Below, one piece after another: positions 31,840 through 43,650 of a DNA stretch of 64,000 bases. The DNA comes from Gari tellinella (Eukaryota; Mollusca; Bivalvia; Cardiida; Psammobiidae), in contig OV277861.1 of NCBI GenBank assembly GCA_922989275.2, positions 13,726,540-13,790,539 of the forward strand. The letters run 5' to 3'. The position numbers and the translations under genes were made by a program. How positions within the stretch are numbered: the stretch's first letter is position 1; every line of letters begins with the position of its first letter. The notes under the pieces are model-generated. The model searched no databases. It had not been told where the DNA came from and worked only from the letters and a program-made list of their open reading frames with translations.

Positions 31840-32597
31840 GTAAATTGTGTATTTAAACTTGTATGTTCGTGTATAAATTATAATTCAGATGTTATCGAAC
31901 GCTGCCTGGGTGTTTGTTTTTGTCAGTTGATCCTACTAGGATAATTGTAAGATTTAATGCAGATATTTACATGTATTTAGATTTGTTTCAGTAGATAGGT
32001 GTTCAAGTCGAAGCTGCAAATATTTATTTACCTAATTCCATCATTTGAAATGCAATTGATAGGCAGATTCAGGTGAATACAATCTCCTATGCTGAAAACG
32101 TAGCGGTTCAATTCGTCCCAAGTCAAATCGTAACTGGTTTAATTCGGCCTACACACTATAGAATAGTGATTGCAGTGTATAGTTAGATAGAGAAAATCGT
32201 TTCAACATTAACATTTTGTAATTAAGTTGTCCCGTATTTGATTGTTTTTCTTAGATTAAAATACATTCTTTTAGTTTAAACAAGTTAATTAGAGTTTAAT
32301 GTGTGGTAAACAAGTTATTTAGAAATTAGATGTGATTTTATCTATCTTCTCACAACTCAAATTTAGATCTAGATACACTTTAATTTTATCAAAGCATATG
32401 TCTCTATTTCAGATTCCATGAGTAAACCAATAGAATAGTGACTACAACACTGTTGAAACATCTTATTTAAAGATCCATGGATGATGGACCAGAGATGTTG
32501 AGGTGGCTTAACAGCTGTGTTACCATTTCACAAGGTAAAGACTGCCGAAATATTAAATAAGAGTACTTCTATTTTAGATGATCAACACTGACACGGT

Positions 32598-32850
32598 CTG
32601 TGTACATAGCTCAGTGGTAGAGCGTCCCGTTCTAGTGCAGGAGGTTGCGGGTTCAATACCAGGCCGGGGCAAACCAAAGACTTAAAAATTAGTAGTTTTT
32701 AATGAAGTTCCCTCCTCGCTCAGGGTTTTGGGTTACATGTAGCATATAGTAACAACTGGTTTCGTCGGTGTCAGGATAAAGTGACCGGCACAGTGCACAT
32801 ATTCCTGAATCTATGACATATCGTGATAATTTACTTTGGTAAGAACCCGA
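32598..32850 (+). mobile_element. tRNA-derived SINE
   Basis: Head with A box TAGCTCAGTGGTAGAGCG and B box GCGGGTTCAATACC, then a body CCTCCTCGCTCAGGGTTTTG and CAGGATAAAGTGACCGGCAC. Different family from the SINE at 7197. Boundaries approximate. Confidence 0.75.
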
Positions 32851-32962
32851 AAAGAACGTGTATTTGAAATATCAATAATTCTTACAAACAAAGGTCTAAG
32901 GAAATATCTCTACTCACTGAGTCACTGTTCGCCCAGACCCGGTCAGCTTTTTTTTTTTTTTT

Positions 32963-34343
32963 AGCTCACCTCGGGCACGAAGTGCCAAGGTGAGCTATTT
33001 TGATAGCCCTGTGTCCGTCGTCCGTCCGTCGTCAAACTTTTTCTTCAAAGATCTTCTTCTTGAAAACCACTGCCAATTTCATCAAAACTTCATAGGATTG
33101 TTCCTTGTAAGGTACTCTCTCAGATTTCTTCAAATATAGGTCATCCAATTGAAATTGTGGTTGCCATGGCAACCAATTGAAAAAACTTTAAAAATCTTCT
33201 CGTCAAAAACTACAGGTCCGAATTGTAAATAATTTTACCCAAATGTGCCATTGGTGACCCTCTATCAGATTTCTTAAAATAATTTTCCTATCATAACCCT
33301 TTCCCACATAGCATATCTCTAGTACTGAATATAGGTGTCCTCTTAAAGCAGGTTGAAAGTAAAGCAGAATGCGCTTTAAGCGCATTCTGCTTTACTTTCA
33401 GCCTGCTTTAAGCTATCATCTGCTAGAATATAGAAAATATTTTGTATTATACATATTTATGAATGTATAAATTGGAACTATTTTCTTCAGGGCAAGAATA
33501 AACTGAATGCGCTAAAAGGCGCTTCTATGGGGGGAAAGGGTTAAAAAACATGGCCGCTAGTGGGTGGGGCAGATTTTCCTTATATTGATATATAGAGAAA
33601 ACTTTAAAAATCTTCTTTTCAAAAACTACTGGTCCGATTTGTCAGTAATTTTATGCAAATGAACCATGGGTGACCCTCTTCCAGATTTCTTAAAATTATT
33701 TTGATATCTAAAAAAAACATGGCCTCCAGTGGGTGGGGCATATTTTCCTTATGTTACTGTATAGTAAAAACTTTAAAAATCTTCTTCTCTGAAACTAGAT
33801 CTACTGGTGCAAATTCAAAATAATTTTACACAAATGGTCAATTGATGACACTCTACCAGATTTCTAAAAATCATTTTGTTATCTTAAAAAAAACATGGCT
33901 GCCAGTGGGTAGGGCACGTTTTCCTTATGTTACTGTATAGTAAAACTTTAAAAATCTTCTTTTCTGAAACGACTGTTGCAAATTCAAAATAATTTTACAC
34001 AAATGGTAAATTGATGACCCTCTACCAGATTTCTTAAATCATTTTGTTATCTTAAAAAGCATGGCCGCCAGTTGGTGGGGCAAGTTTTCCTTATATTTCT
34101 GTATAGAAAAACTTTCAAAAACAATTTCTCTGAAACTATTGGTCTGATTTAAGAATAATTTTACACAAATAATGATTCATGGGTGACCCTTTGCCAGTTT
34201 TCTACAAATAATCTTACTAGCTCAAACAACATGGCCACCAGTGGGTGGGGTGAATAAGTGAAAACGTAATAATTACTGGTCCATTTACATGACCGTAATC
34301 ATGGGTACCAGGTGAGCGATTTAGGGCCGCATGCGGCTCTTGT
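32963..34343 (-). mobile_element. Family F repeat, reverse, with 18-A tail
   Basis: AGCTCACCTCGGGCACGAAG at its 3' end next to a run of 14 or more T on the plus strand, and GCCGCATGCGGCTCTTGT at its 5' end. The interior has about five ~180-bp units with ATGGCCGCCAGTGGGTGGGG and TTTTCCTTATGTTACTGTAT. It is interrupted by a family A copy at 33293-33544. Confidence 0.82.
33293..33544. mobile_element. Family A MITE nested in family F
   Basis: ATAACCCTTTCCCACATAG to GGGGAAAGGGTTAA. Hairpin AATGCGCTTTAAGCGCATT. Confidence 0.85.
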
Positions 34344-35717
34344 TTTATGAAAAAGGCGTGTGAATCGATCAGCTTTTTTGTGATAAAGACGTGAAACGTC
34401 GAAAGATGAAGTTAATAACCGAGTCTGCTGAGAAGATACTGTTATAATGTCGACAACGTGCGAGAAATGCATGTTACGCGTTTTTCGTAGTTAGAGAGTC
34501 GATTTCCGTGTTTGATGATTCGGACCATGTCAATTTTGTAACTATCCGAATTCAAAGTCGCCAAAAAAATATTTGACACTGATTCTTTATATATTATTTA
34601 TTTAATCACCACTGAACACAATTTCTTTAGTGTGTTTTTTTAACACTAATACACTAGAATTCCACATTGTTTTGGCAATTTTGAATCTATGGTATATTAT
34701 ATAATGATAATTCAAATGAGTATTCCCCCCACCATTCACTCAGAGTTACGAGAGTACCCATTAAAATACTTATTGAATTTGCAAAGGACTATATTGTAAA
34801 ATAGTTCTTTGAGGTGCAAAAACTCACAACTTTTTCACTTCAAGGACATCTCTGAAAGAACATTGAATTTGAATTAAAATTCCATGGACCCGTCCCTACA
34901 GTGAGTATAATTCTGGTTACTAATTAATTCATCACTAATTTAGATAAATTTTATTTTTCAGAAACTATGTAAATGATGGAGTCAGGACAGAAAATGAAGG
35001 GAAAACCCCATGATGTTGTTGAACTTTAATGTTGGATGGTTGTCTTGTGTGGTACAACACAGTCAGTGATGCTTTACAGCGGCGGGAGCCAGTCATCTAT
35101 AATAATTAATATGTGACCAAATCATCAAATGGTAAGGATTAGAACTCCAGATCAAAGCGTACCATTTTTTATCGAAGCGCACCACATATACTAGATATAT
35201 CACGAAAATATTCAATTGTGTATTAGGTGTATTTGATGTTTGAATGATTTCAATAATATGACAAGCTTCCTAAAATAACAAGGTTAGCAGATTTAACAGG
35301 GGTCGTTTGTGATTTTGATATTGCTGCCGATAATTTTCCGTAGCGGTACGAAAAACTTCATTTGGACAATCTAAAACCTCTTTTATCGCCGCGGCATTCG
35401 ATGGTTTGCAGCTTCATTTTGTTTTTTTCGGAGTCTTACTGGGCGCTCATTGTTTTATGAATTATGCCGATAACCAGAAGCTAAAATATATCACGCGGAA
35501 CGCCTCCTGTTTTATCGTTGGGGTGCACCAAAATGCAATTAGTTAATTTTGTCACCAGTTTTCGCGAATTTAATATACTGGCGTATCTATCAAATGCAGC
35601 GTAAAAGTTAACTTTTATTTAACGCAATCTAAACAAAATTAAAAGATTGAACAGGAAGTTCGGTTTTAATCCGATTTAATGATAAAACAAGTAGCTTACT
35701 GAAGTTAATGATTTAAG

Positions 35718-35933
35718 ATTTAGGACCCCTAATGAGATCAGACCACAATTGGTAGTCTAATTTCTATGTCGATCAGCCATTCTTGTCAACTGCCAAAGTG
35801 TTTCGAACCATGCATGTTTTAGCACAGTTCAGAACAGGTCGGCAGTTGATGAGAATGGCAGATCGCTCTCTGTAGAGTTCCAATATTGACCGAAATTGGC
35901 ACGATCTCATTAGGGGTACTCAACCTTAAGATC
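35718..35933. mobile_element. Palindromic MITE with ACCCCTAATGAGATC ends
   Basis: GGACCCCTAATGAGATCAG on the left, GATCTCATTAGGGGTACT on the right; inner arms GATCAGCCATTCTTGTCAAC and GTTGATGAGAATGGCAGATC pair imperfectly. Single copy in this window. Confidence 0.72.
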
Positions 35934-36258
35934 CATTTTGAAATTAATTCAGACTCAAGTTTTTTGTAATAAATATTTGAAGTCATATTTTAAATTTAGT
36001 GTCTCCTGATTGTGTTTTAGATTATGTCAACACTTGATGTGGGAAAGTATTGGCCAGTTTTTACCAACAAGGCAGTGAATGAATGATGCCCGGTGACGGT
36101 GACATGGAGATCATCTTATGCTGGGAAACATTAGTTACAACTAAAACCTTAGACATTTGATATGGATGTGTCATTAGAACTAGACTTATCCTGATCCTAG
36201 AACGGATTTGTTTAGGTAATTCTGTAGGCCAAATTGAACATTACCTGTGCCATATTTG

Positions 36259-36487
36259 TTTAACCCTTTCCCTCATAGAAGCACCTTTTAGTGCATTTAG
36301 TTTAATCCTCCGCTGAAGACAATAGTTCCAATTTATAGTCATGAATATGTATCATAAGGAATATTTTCTATATTCAAGCAGGTGGTAGCTTAAAGCAGGC
36401 TGAAAGTGAAGCAGAATGCGCTTAAGGTGCATTCTGATTTACTTTCAACCTGCTTTAAGTATAGTCACCTATTTTCAAAAAGGGTAA
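36259..36487. mobile_element. Family A MITE, right end replaced
   Basis: TTAACCCTTTCCCTCATAG to CACCTATTTTCAAAAAGGG, running directly into a family H copy. Confidence 0.78.
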
Positions 36488-36722
36488 ACTCTATCAACAC
36501 AATTGACCTGTTTAAAATATACTAGTTACATAATTTGCAAACAGTGTAAACCCATTTCAGAGGGCTATTCTGATCAGGGTCTACACTGTTTGTTTGTGTA
36601 GAGCCGTATTTATAAACTACCCTGAATTCCAAGTAGACATTGGTTCATATTTTTGTAACTAAAAGGATCTACAAGAGAACCTAATAACACACAAGAGTTA
36701 CTTAGTGTTGAAATAGTTAATG
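36484..36722. mobile_element. Family H MITE
   Basis: AAACTCTATCAACACAATTG, decayed hairpin AACCCATTTCAGAGGGC / CTGATCAGGGTCTACAC, AAGTAGACATTGGTTCAT, and end GTTGAAATAGTTAA. Confidence 0.76.
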
Positions 36723-37112
36723 AGCTAAAGTGTTTATGTCAAAGATAGAAATTTTCTGTTTGATAATCTGTAACCCATCAAATTTATATGAGGTTTTTAA
36801 TAAGAAAATAGAATTCAAAGACAATGACTTGATAAATATCTCTGTAAATAATAAGTGTATAAATATTTGATTATACAATTGTACATTAGTTAAGACAGAT
36901 TAAATATTTCCCTCATAGACACTTTTTTATGGCATTAACAAACTGAGAAGACCCAGATTTGACTGTTCCTGATCCGTGTTTGCTCTGTTTGTTTATCAAA
37001 TTTTGCAGGTGTTATCCTGCTCTTTTTACTTGGATAAGAAATTCCCATTCCAAGTTCAAACTATGTATATTTCTGTCAAGTACTAATTTGATTATAATTG
37101 GAGCATGACATT

Positions 37113-37495
37113 TTAACCATTACTCCATAGTTTGTTTCAACTTTTGAAGACAAGTGACCACTTAAAGCAGGTTGAAAGTAAAGTAGAATGCACTTTAAGA
37201 CACATTCAGCTTTAGTTAATTTCAACCTGCTTTAAGCTACCATCTGCTAGGATATAGGAAAAACGGAACTTTGGGGTCATAAGTTAAAGATGTATTTATG
37301 GGGTTATGTAGGTTAAAGCAGGTTGAAAGTAAAGCAGAATGCACTGTAAGGTGCATTGTTTTGATTTCAGGCTACCATCTGCTAGGATAAAGAAAATATT
37401 TCTTATGAAGCACATTCATGTCTGTATAAACTATTTTCTTCAGCAGACTAATACATTAAAGGTGTAAAAAGGCATATTTATGGTTGAATGGGTTA
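37113..37495. mobile_element. Two overlapping family A MITEs
   Basis: First copy TTAACCATTACTCCATAG to GGGTTATGTAGG; at about 37315 a second hairpin begins (GTTAAAGCAGGTTGAAAG) and runs to GGTTGAATGGGTTAA. Confidence 0.75.
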
Positions 37496-38412
37496 AAGAA
37501 ATAGTGCTGTTGGGGAACGATTTCAGGTTTGTTCTTGGAGATATTTTATCATACGAGACACATTATAAGACATTTGGTTTCTAGGACAGCATCAAAGTGT
37601 GTGATTATGTAAGTTAAATTGATTAATATGTTACTTTTTTAATTAAAAAGTTTAATGATATGCACTTTTTTGGTTGTTTATATCTATTTTCAGTAGCTCT
37701 TGGAGTTTCTTTTTCGCAATCCTTGATGGAAGTTGTGATGGGCATGCCTAATTTGACTGCAAAATTAAAAGAGGATGTTCTAAAGTCAAATTCTACCCAA
37801 AATAGATTTTGCAAAGCTTCTACCGGTACCCTGAATATTCCCCTTCCTTTACTACTTATTCTGCATCAAAATTTCAGCCCCAAAGAAAATTCCGCTTCAT
37901 TTGCATATCCTAATTCCGCCTGAAGATTTTCCGCCTCATTTACATATTTCGCCCCAAATTCCGCCCCGTTTCCGCCTGGAATCCGCCCGGAATATATTCC
38001 GCCTCATTTGCATATCTTAATTCCGCCTGGAAGATTTTCCGCCTCATTTACATATTTCGCCCCAAATTCCGCCTGGAATCCGCCCAGAATTTTTTCCGCC
38101 TGAAATTTTTTCCGCCCGTAAAATGTGCCTCATTTACATATTCCGCCCCGAATTCCGCCCCGTTTCCGCCTGGAATCCGCCCGGAATTTATTCTTTATTT
38201 CATATAAGTGGAAACAGGCGGAAATGCAGGCGGAATAGGATGTGAGATTCCGCCCCAATTCCGGGCGGAACATTTCGTACAGGCCTCTGATCAGGGTCTT
38301 CACTGTTTGTCACAATGCCAGACATTGACAAATACAACCCTCAAAAGTCAGAAATGGACTACTACTTCAATGGAAACTGGAATTGTCCATTTAAAGTTTC
38401 AGGGAGGAAAGA

Positions 38413-38603
38413 GTTAATTTGAGTTATTTGTGCCTTTGGGCATCTTTGCGATCAGTTTGGAACCTGATGAGATGCCACCTGTGATGATCTTGAGTCTAAT
38501 TGGGACCTAAACTGTTTGACACTCTGAAAAGATTTTTTTTTTAAAAAATAAAAAAATCTTTCGACAGAACATGAGCAGAGAGCAAAAATCTTCAAAGAGT
38601 TAA
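38413..38603. mobile_element. Family C MITE
   Basis: TTAATTTGAGTTATTTGTGC to TCTTCAAAGAGTTAA; decayed hairpin TCAGTTTGGAACCTGATGAG / GGGACCTAAACTGTTTG. It shares TTAA with the elements on both sides. Confidence 0.7.
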
Positions 38604-38810
38604 CCCTTTTCCTCATAGAATCGCCTTCACTTTATTCCTCCGCTGAAGAAAATAGTTCCAATTTAAACAGTCGGGAATACGTTTCATAAGGAATATTTTC
38701 TTTATTCTGACAGGGAGTAGCTTAAAGCAGACATTCTGCTTTACTTTCAACCTGCTTTAAGTAATCAACTATTTTCAAAACTAGAAGTAAGATATGGGGT
38801 AAAGGGTTAA
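38600..38810. mobile_element. Family A MITE, left hairpin arm deleted
   Basis: TTAACCCTTTTCCTCATAG to GGGGTAAAGGGTTAA. GCTTAAAGCAGACATTCTGC joins the two arms directly. Confidence 0.83.
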
Positions 38811-38982
38811 GGGTTACAGGTAAAAACCTCTTATTGACAAAGGTTATCTCTCTACCCCAGCCCACACAAACACACCCATATCGAGACATAACTCTCTGTG
38901 ATAAATAATATGTCCTAGACACAGTAAAACCACCGCAAACTCAACACTTGAGACAGAGTAAAAATTTATATGTTCCAAAAGT

Positions 38983-39410
38983 TTACCCCTTTACCCGTAA
39001 ATACCCCTTTTTACGTAATTTATATTCCTCCACTGAAGTAAATAAGTCCATTTTTACTGTCATGAATATGCAGCAAAATAAATATTTTCTAATTCTTAGC
39101 AGATTGTAGCTTAACCCCTTAACTCAACAGAAGTGCCTTTTAGCACATTTAATTTATTCTTCCACTGTAGAAAATAGTTCCAAATTATACAGTCATGAAT
39201 ATGTATTTTAAGAAATATTTTTTATATTCTAGCAGATGGTAACTTAAAGCAGGTTGAAAGTAAAGCAGAATGTGCCTAAAGGCACATTCTGCTTTACTTT
39301 CAACCTGCTTTAAGTGGTCACCTATATTCAATTCTAGAAAAGAGTATGTAGTAAAGGGTTAAAGAAGGCTGAAAGTAAAGCAAAATATGCCTTAAGGCTG
39401 GATATTGCAA
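38983..39410. mobile_element. Family A MITE hosting another family A MITE
   Basis: Outer copy TTTACCCCTTTACCCGTAAA to AGATTGTAGC, then the inner copy, then AGAAGGCTGAAAGTAAAGCA. Confidence 0.8.
39111..39362. mobile_element. Family A MITE, self-nested
   Basis: TTAACCCCTTAACTCAACAG to TAGTAAAGGGTTAA. Inserted at the GTAGCTTAAAG site of its own family's hairpin. Confidence 0.83.
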
Positions 39411-39499
39411 TGAACTCTCCCTCTTACAATTTGTATACTTTCTGAAAGATTTCATTGTAAATACACAAGGTTAATCTAAAGACACCTCGGTCTTTGTCC

Positions 39500-39733
39500 A
39501 TACAGCACAATATTTCTAATTTATCCCTCCACTGAAGAAAATAGTTCCAATATATATACAGTTGTGAATATGTATCATTATAAATAATTTCTATATTCTA
39601 GCAGATGATAGCTTAAAGCAGGCTGAAAGTAAAGCAGAATGCGCCTTAAGGCACATTCTGCTTTACTTTCAACCTGCTTTAAGCAGGCACCTATCTTTTA
39701 AACTAGAAATAGGCTAATGGGGAATGGGTTAAT
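39500..39733. mobile_element. Family A MITE
   Basis: Left end decayed; AATTTATCCCTCCACTGAAG to TAATGGGGAATGGGTTAA. The same copy recurs after the gap at 42440. Confidence 0.82.
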
Positions 39734-40029
39734 AAACTATGGAGGAAAAGTCTATGTATAAGTGTAAGTGAATCTTCTTTTGAAGGTCACTTTACAGATT
39801 GACAGTATGTAAAATTGCTGATATTGCATATTTTTTTCTTTGGCTAGTTTATCAATTACACATTGAGCTGACGGTTTTATCTTTAGCCGGAAGAGTTGTC
39901 TGTTGTAAAATGATATTTGAACCTTTTGGTGGGGTAAGGAGTCCATGTTCATTCTGATAATTACCATAAAGTTAAATTCTAAAATTGAACTTTTCTGCCC
40001 CTCTTTCAAACTACACTTTACTTCTTCCT

Positions 40030-40236
40030 CTCTTAAACCCCCACCCCAAACTTGTTTTTAGCATTGTTGACATGTGGATGCTTTAATTAAGCAGACTGAA
40101 AAAATGTAGAAAGCTAAGGATAAAGGAAATATTTCTTACTGTGTATATTTTTGACTGTTTAAAATTGAACTATTGTCCACAATGGAGGAATAAATCGAAG
40201 GCGTAAAAATGTTTATAATATTGGGTAATAGGTTAA
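40030..40236. mobile_element. Family A MITE, diverged
   Basis: CTTAAACCCCCACCCCAAAC to TTGGGTAATAGGTTAA, with little hairpin left. Shares its TTAA with the next copy. Confidence 0.65.
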
Positions 40237-40483
40237 CCCATTACCACTTAAATACGCCTTTTGATGCCTCTAACTTATCCTCCACTGAAGAAAATAGTTC
40301 AAACTTATATAGTCATGAACATGTTTCATAAGAAATATTTTCCATATTCTAGCAGATGGTTACTTAAAGCAGGCTGAAAGTAAAGCAGAATGTGCCTTAA
40401 GGTGCATTCTGCTTAATTTTCAACCTGCTTTAAGCAGTCACATATCTTCAAAATTAGAAACGGGCTATTGGGCAATGGGTTAA
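40233..40483. mobile_element. Family A MITE
   Basis: TTAACCCATTACCACTTAA to GGGCAATGGGTTAA; hairpin AATGTGCCTTAAGGTGCATT. Confidence 0.86.
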
Positions 40484-40813
40484 AGAACTTGATGCTTCTT
40501 CAGTGTACAGTCACCAAAACACAATATTGACAATCCTGTTCTCATGTATATGATGTGACAGTTGACAATTATTTTGATGTATTGAGTGTCATGACACATT
40601 TACAGTGAATTAATGTGGTTAATGGTGGCCTATCTAACAGGTATCACACTCGAACCTGATCACAAACCCAAACAAACCTGTCATAAGGTGACAATTGCTC
40701 AAGTCTGCAGGTCTCAATAAACAGTCAATGGTATATAATGTAGCAGCACAAAGATTATCAGACCACAATACCATTTACATGTTGTACAGTAACACCTGAA
40801 CCTAGGCTGCAAC

Positions 40814-40921
40814 TTAACCCATTACCCTATAGCCTATTTCTAGTTTGGAAACAAGTGACTATTTAAAGCATGTTGAAAGTAAAGCAGAATGTGCCTTAAG
40901 GCACATTCTGCTTTACTTTCA
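40814..40921. mobile_element. Family A MITE truncated by a hAT-like element
   Basis: TTAACCCATTACCCTATAG up to CATTCTGCTTTACTTTCAG. The intact equivalent lies at 43651-43905. Confidence 0.82.
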
Positions 40922-42239
40922 GCAGGCCTCGATCTAACCGGTAGCCCGAGGCTACTTGAAATTGTCAGGGGCTACTTGAAATTACTGGTTGGGTAGTCCG
41001 ATAGGCTACCTATTTTTCTGACTTGAAATGTCCCTTTTTAATGTTAAAATACGATTTAATGATAAAAACTACGATCTGTTGGTACTATTCTGAAAGCTAG
41101 GGAAACACGCATACACCGATTTGTTTCCGGAAGTTATATGTTTGATAAAACAAATAAACCGCTCCAAATAAACCGCACATGGATAATGATTAGCAAATTA
41201 GACCGCGGGATTCCGAATGTATAAGATAAAATTTATCCGCGTCTCGGTAGAGAATAAAACGTGAGCGAGATTGCACCCATGAATTGACAATTGCAGACAG
41301 GTAATATAATTTCTTTTTCACATTTTTTGAGAAGGTAACAGGCCTGTGATCTTTCCGCAGATCCGCGGATTGGATTGCCGCCGAAACCATTTCTGAGATT
41401 CGTTGAGAAAATCTGACGACTATAAGTGGGGTGAGGTCTGAAAGTCGGTCGCGTCCGCGGACATGTTTTAGTCTGACCCGGAAATCGTTGTACATTAACA
41501 TTAACGGTAACGGAAAAGTCCGAGTGTTCCACATCAATTTAACTGGTTACCTCATTTGAAAACTCGGAAACCAGTCTTCGCGACAACACCGCTTTTCGAG
41601 ACCAAAATATTTTTGTGTTTTGATGTTTGAACGATGTTTATAGATTGTCAATAATATGACAGCTTCCTAAAATAACATTACAAGGTTAGCAAATTTAAAA
41701 GGGGTTTGATTATGATAATGTTTTTTTTTCGTTAAGACCAACGTAACGCCCTCGGGTGAAAACGACCCCGGATCAAAACGGCCCACCTATATCTTTTATT
41801 ACAAATAGCCTAATTGAAAGTAAAAATACACGAATGTCTGAAATGTATTCAACATTGAATAACCATGGTAGTGGCGAGATCAATCTACATGATCTAAACA
41901 ATGCAAAATTTTGGAGAATACCCCAACCCCCAGGCAAAATAATCAGTCTGTTGATTTTGGTCAGCAATAGGAAGAACTTTTCATGGGTTTCATAAAAATA
42001 TATAGATCTAGTTAGAACTAATAGGAAGAACTTTTCATGGGTTTCATAAAAATATATAGATCTAGTTAGAACTAATTTATCAAGAACTCATGTATAATTA
42101 ATGACACAGACTTGCACAGAGGTGAATTTGTTATGTTTTTCGAAACTTTTATATCGAAAAGTTGAGGGGCTACCAGGGCTTGTTTTGGTCAAAATATCTG
42201 GTGATATTCGGTAGTTTCCCCCCCTCTGAAAAGTATGTT
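40921..42239. mobile_element. Putative hAT-like element, right end in the gap
   Basis: Starts CAGGCCTCGATCTAACCGG with repeated GGCTACTTGAAATT and GGGGCTACCAGGGC subterminal motifs, a hAT-like style (inference). Internal ORFs at 41190-41537 are unrecognised. The right terminus is lost in the N run. Confidence 0.5.
41967..42074. repeat. 54-bp tandem duplication
   Basis: ATAGGAAGAACTTTTCATGG ... GTTAGAACTA present twice, identical. Confidence 0.92.
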
Positions 42240-42439
42240 NNNNNNNNNNNNNNNNNNNNNNNNNNNNNNNNNNNNNNNNNNNNNNNNNNNNNNNNNNNNN
42301 NNNNNNNNNNNNNNNNNNNNNNNNNNNNNNNNNNNNNNNNNNNNNNNNNNNNNNNNNNNNNNNNNNNNNNNNNNNNNNNNNNNNNNNNNNNNNNNNNNNN
42401 NNNNNNNNNNNNNNNNNNNNNNNNNNNNNNNNNNNNNNN
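42240..42439. other. Assembly gap (200 N)
   Basis: Exactly 200 N, a conventional placeholder, so the true size is unknown. Confidence 0.98.
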
Positions 42440-42872
42440 GATGATAGCTTAAAGCAGGCTGAAAGTAAAGCAGAATGCGCCTTAAGGCACATTCTGGCTT
42501 TACTTTCAACCTGCTTTAAGCAGGCACCTATCTTTCAAACTAGAAATAGGCTAATGGGGAATGGGTTAATAAACTATGGAGGAAAAGTCTATGTATAAGT
42601 GTAAGTGAATCTTCTTTCGAAGGTCACTTTACAGATTGACAGTATGTAAAATTGCTGATATTGCATATTTTTTCTTTGGCTAGTTATCAATTACACATTG
42701 AGCTGACGGTTTTATCTTTAGCCGGAAGAGTTGTCTGTTGTAAAATGATATTTGAACCTTTTGGTGGGGTAAGGAGTCCATGTTCATTCTGATATTAATA
42801 CCATAAAGTTAAATTCTAAAATTGAACTTTTCTGCTCCTCTTTCAAACTACACTTTACTTCTTCCTATCTTA

Positions 42873-43074
42873 AACCCCCACCCCTAACTTGTTTTTAGCA
42901 TTGTTGACATGTGGATGCTTTAAGCAGACTGAAAAAATGTAGAATGCTAAGGATAAAGGAAATATTTCTTACTGTGTATATTTTTGACTGTTTAAAATTG
43001 AACTATTGTCCACAATGGAGGAATAAATCGAAGGCGTAAAAATGTTTATAATATTGAGTAATAGGTTAACCCAT
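42873..43074. mobile_element. Family A MITE, diverged (duplicate of 40030)
   Basis: CTTAAACCCCCACCCCTAAC to TTGAGTAATAGGTTAA. Confidence 0.65.
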
Positions 43075-43315
43075 TACCACTTAAATACGCCTTTTGATGC
43101 CTCTAACTTATCCTCCACTGAAGAAAATAGTTCAAACTTATATAGTCATGAACATGTTTCATAAGAAATATTTTCCATATTCTAGCAGATGGTTACTTAA
43201 AGCAGGCTGAAAGTAAAGCAGAATGTGCCTTAAGGTGCATTCTGCTTAATTTTCAACCTGCTTTAAGCAGTCACATATCTTCAAAATTAGAAACGGGCTA
43301 TTGGGCAATGGGTTA
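43066..43315. mobile_element. Family A MITE (duplicate of 40233)
   Basis: TTAACCCATTACCACTTAA to GGGCAATGGGTTAA. Confidence 0.85.
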
Positions 43316-43650
43316 AAGAACTTGATGCTTCTTCAGTGAACAGTCACCAAAACACAATATTGACAATCCTGTTCTCATGTATATGATGTGACAGTTGACA
43401 ATTATTTTGATGTATTGAGTGTCATGACACATTTACAGTGAATTAATGTGGTTAATGGTGGCCTATCTAACAGGTATCACACTCGAACCTGATCACAAAC
43501 CCAAACAAACCTGTCATAAGGTGACAATGGCTCATCAAGTCTGCAGGTCTCAATAAACAGTCAATGGTATATATATAATGTAGCAGCACGAAGATTATCA
43601 GACCACAATACCATTTACATTTACAGTAACACCTGAACCTAGGCTGCAAC

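Larger units (their letters stand above)
32413..36215 (+). ncRNA. Possible spliced noncoding transcript inside the 7.8-kb element
   Basis: Candidate exons 32413-32534 (TTTCAG|ATTCC ... CACAAG|GTAAAG), 34972-35131 (TTTTTCAG|AAACT ... AAATG|GTAAGG) and one from 36021 (TGTTTTAG|ATTATG). All three frames have stops. The longest spliced ORF starts at 32477 and would give about 22 residues (MDDGPEMLRW...). Introns contain SINE, F and A repeats while the exon candidates do not. Speculative without RNA data. Confidence 0.3.
30487..38280. mobile_element. 7.8-kb inverted-repeat element with GGCGGAATT arrays
   Basis: Left end GTACGAAAAATTCAGGCGG (about 30487) and right end, inverted, GTACGAAATGTTCCGCCCGG (about 38280). 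About 380 bp inside the left end and 400 bp inside the right end are arrays of GGCGGAATT / AATTCCGCC sub-repeats. The interior holds a SINE, a family F repeat, family A and H copies and a palindromic MITE, and no recognisable transposase. The boundary is defined by the split family B host. Class unknown; any target duplication is at most 1-2 bp. Confidence 0.75.
30364..38416. mobile_element. Family B MITE split by a 7.8-kb insertion
   Basis: Left part CCTTTGAACCCTAGTCCC to GATCAGAGGGCTCCTAGGAG; right part CCTCTGATCAGGGTCTTCAC to GGGAGGAAAGAGTTAA. Joined, they match the intact copy at 23047-23283 across the whole element. Confidence 0.88.

Noticed and set aside
32598..32680. Functional tRNA gene
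   Set aside because: A and B boxes are present, but the acceptor stem does not close and a SINE body follows.
37660..37923. 87-codon plus-strand ORF after a TTTTCAG acceptor (ALGVSFSQSLMEVV...)
   Set aside because: It resembles an exon but runs into the AATTCCGCC array, has no donor, and the opposite strand is equally open; I recognise no family.
41190..41537. 115-codon minus-strand ORF as hAT transposase
   Set aside because: No zinc finger, DDE or hAT dimerisation motif could be recognised.
42088..42509. ORFs of 69-134 codons across the gap
   Set aside because: They consist largely of N and are artefacts.
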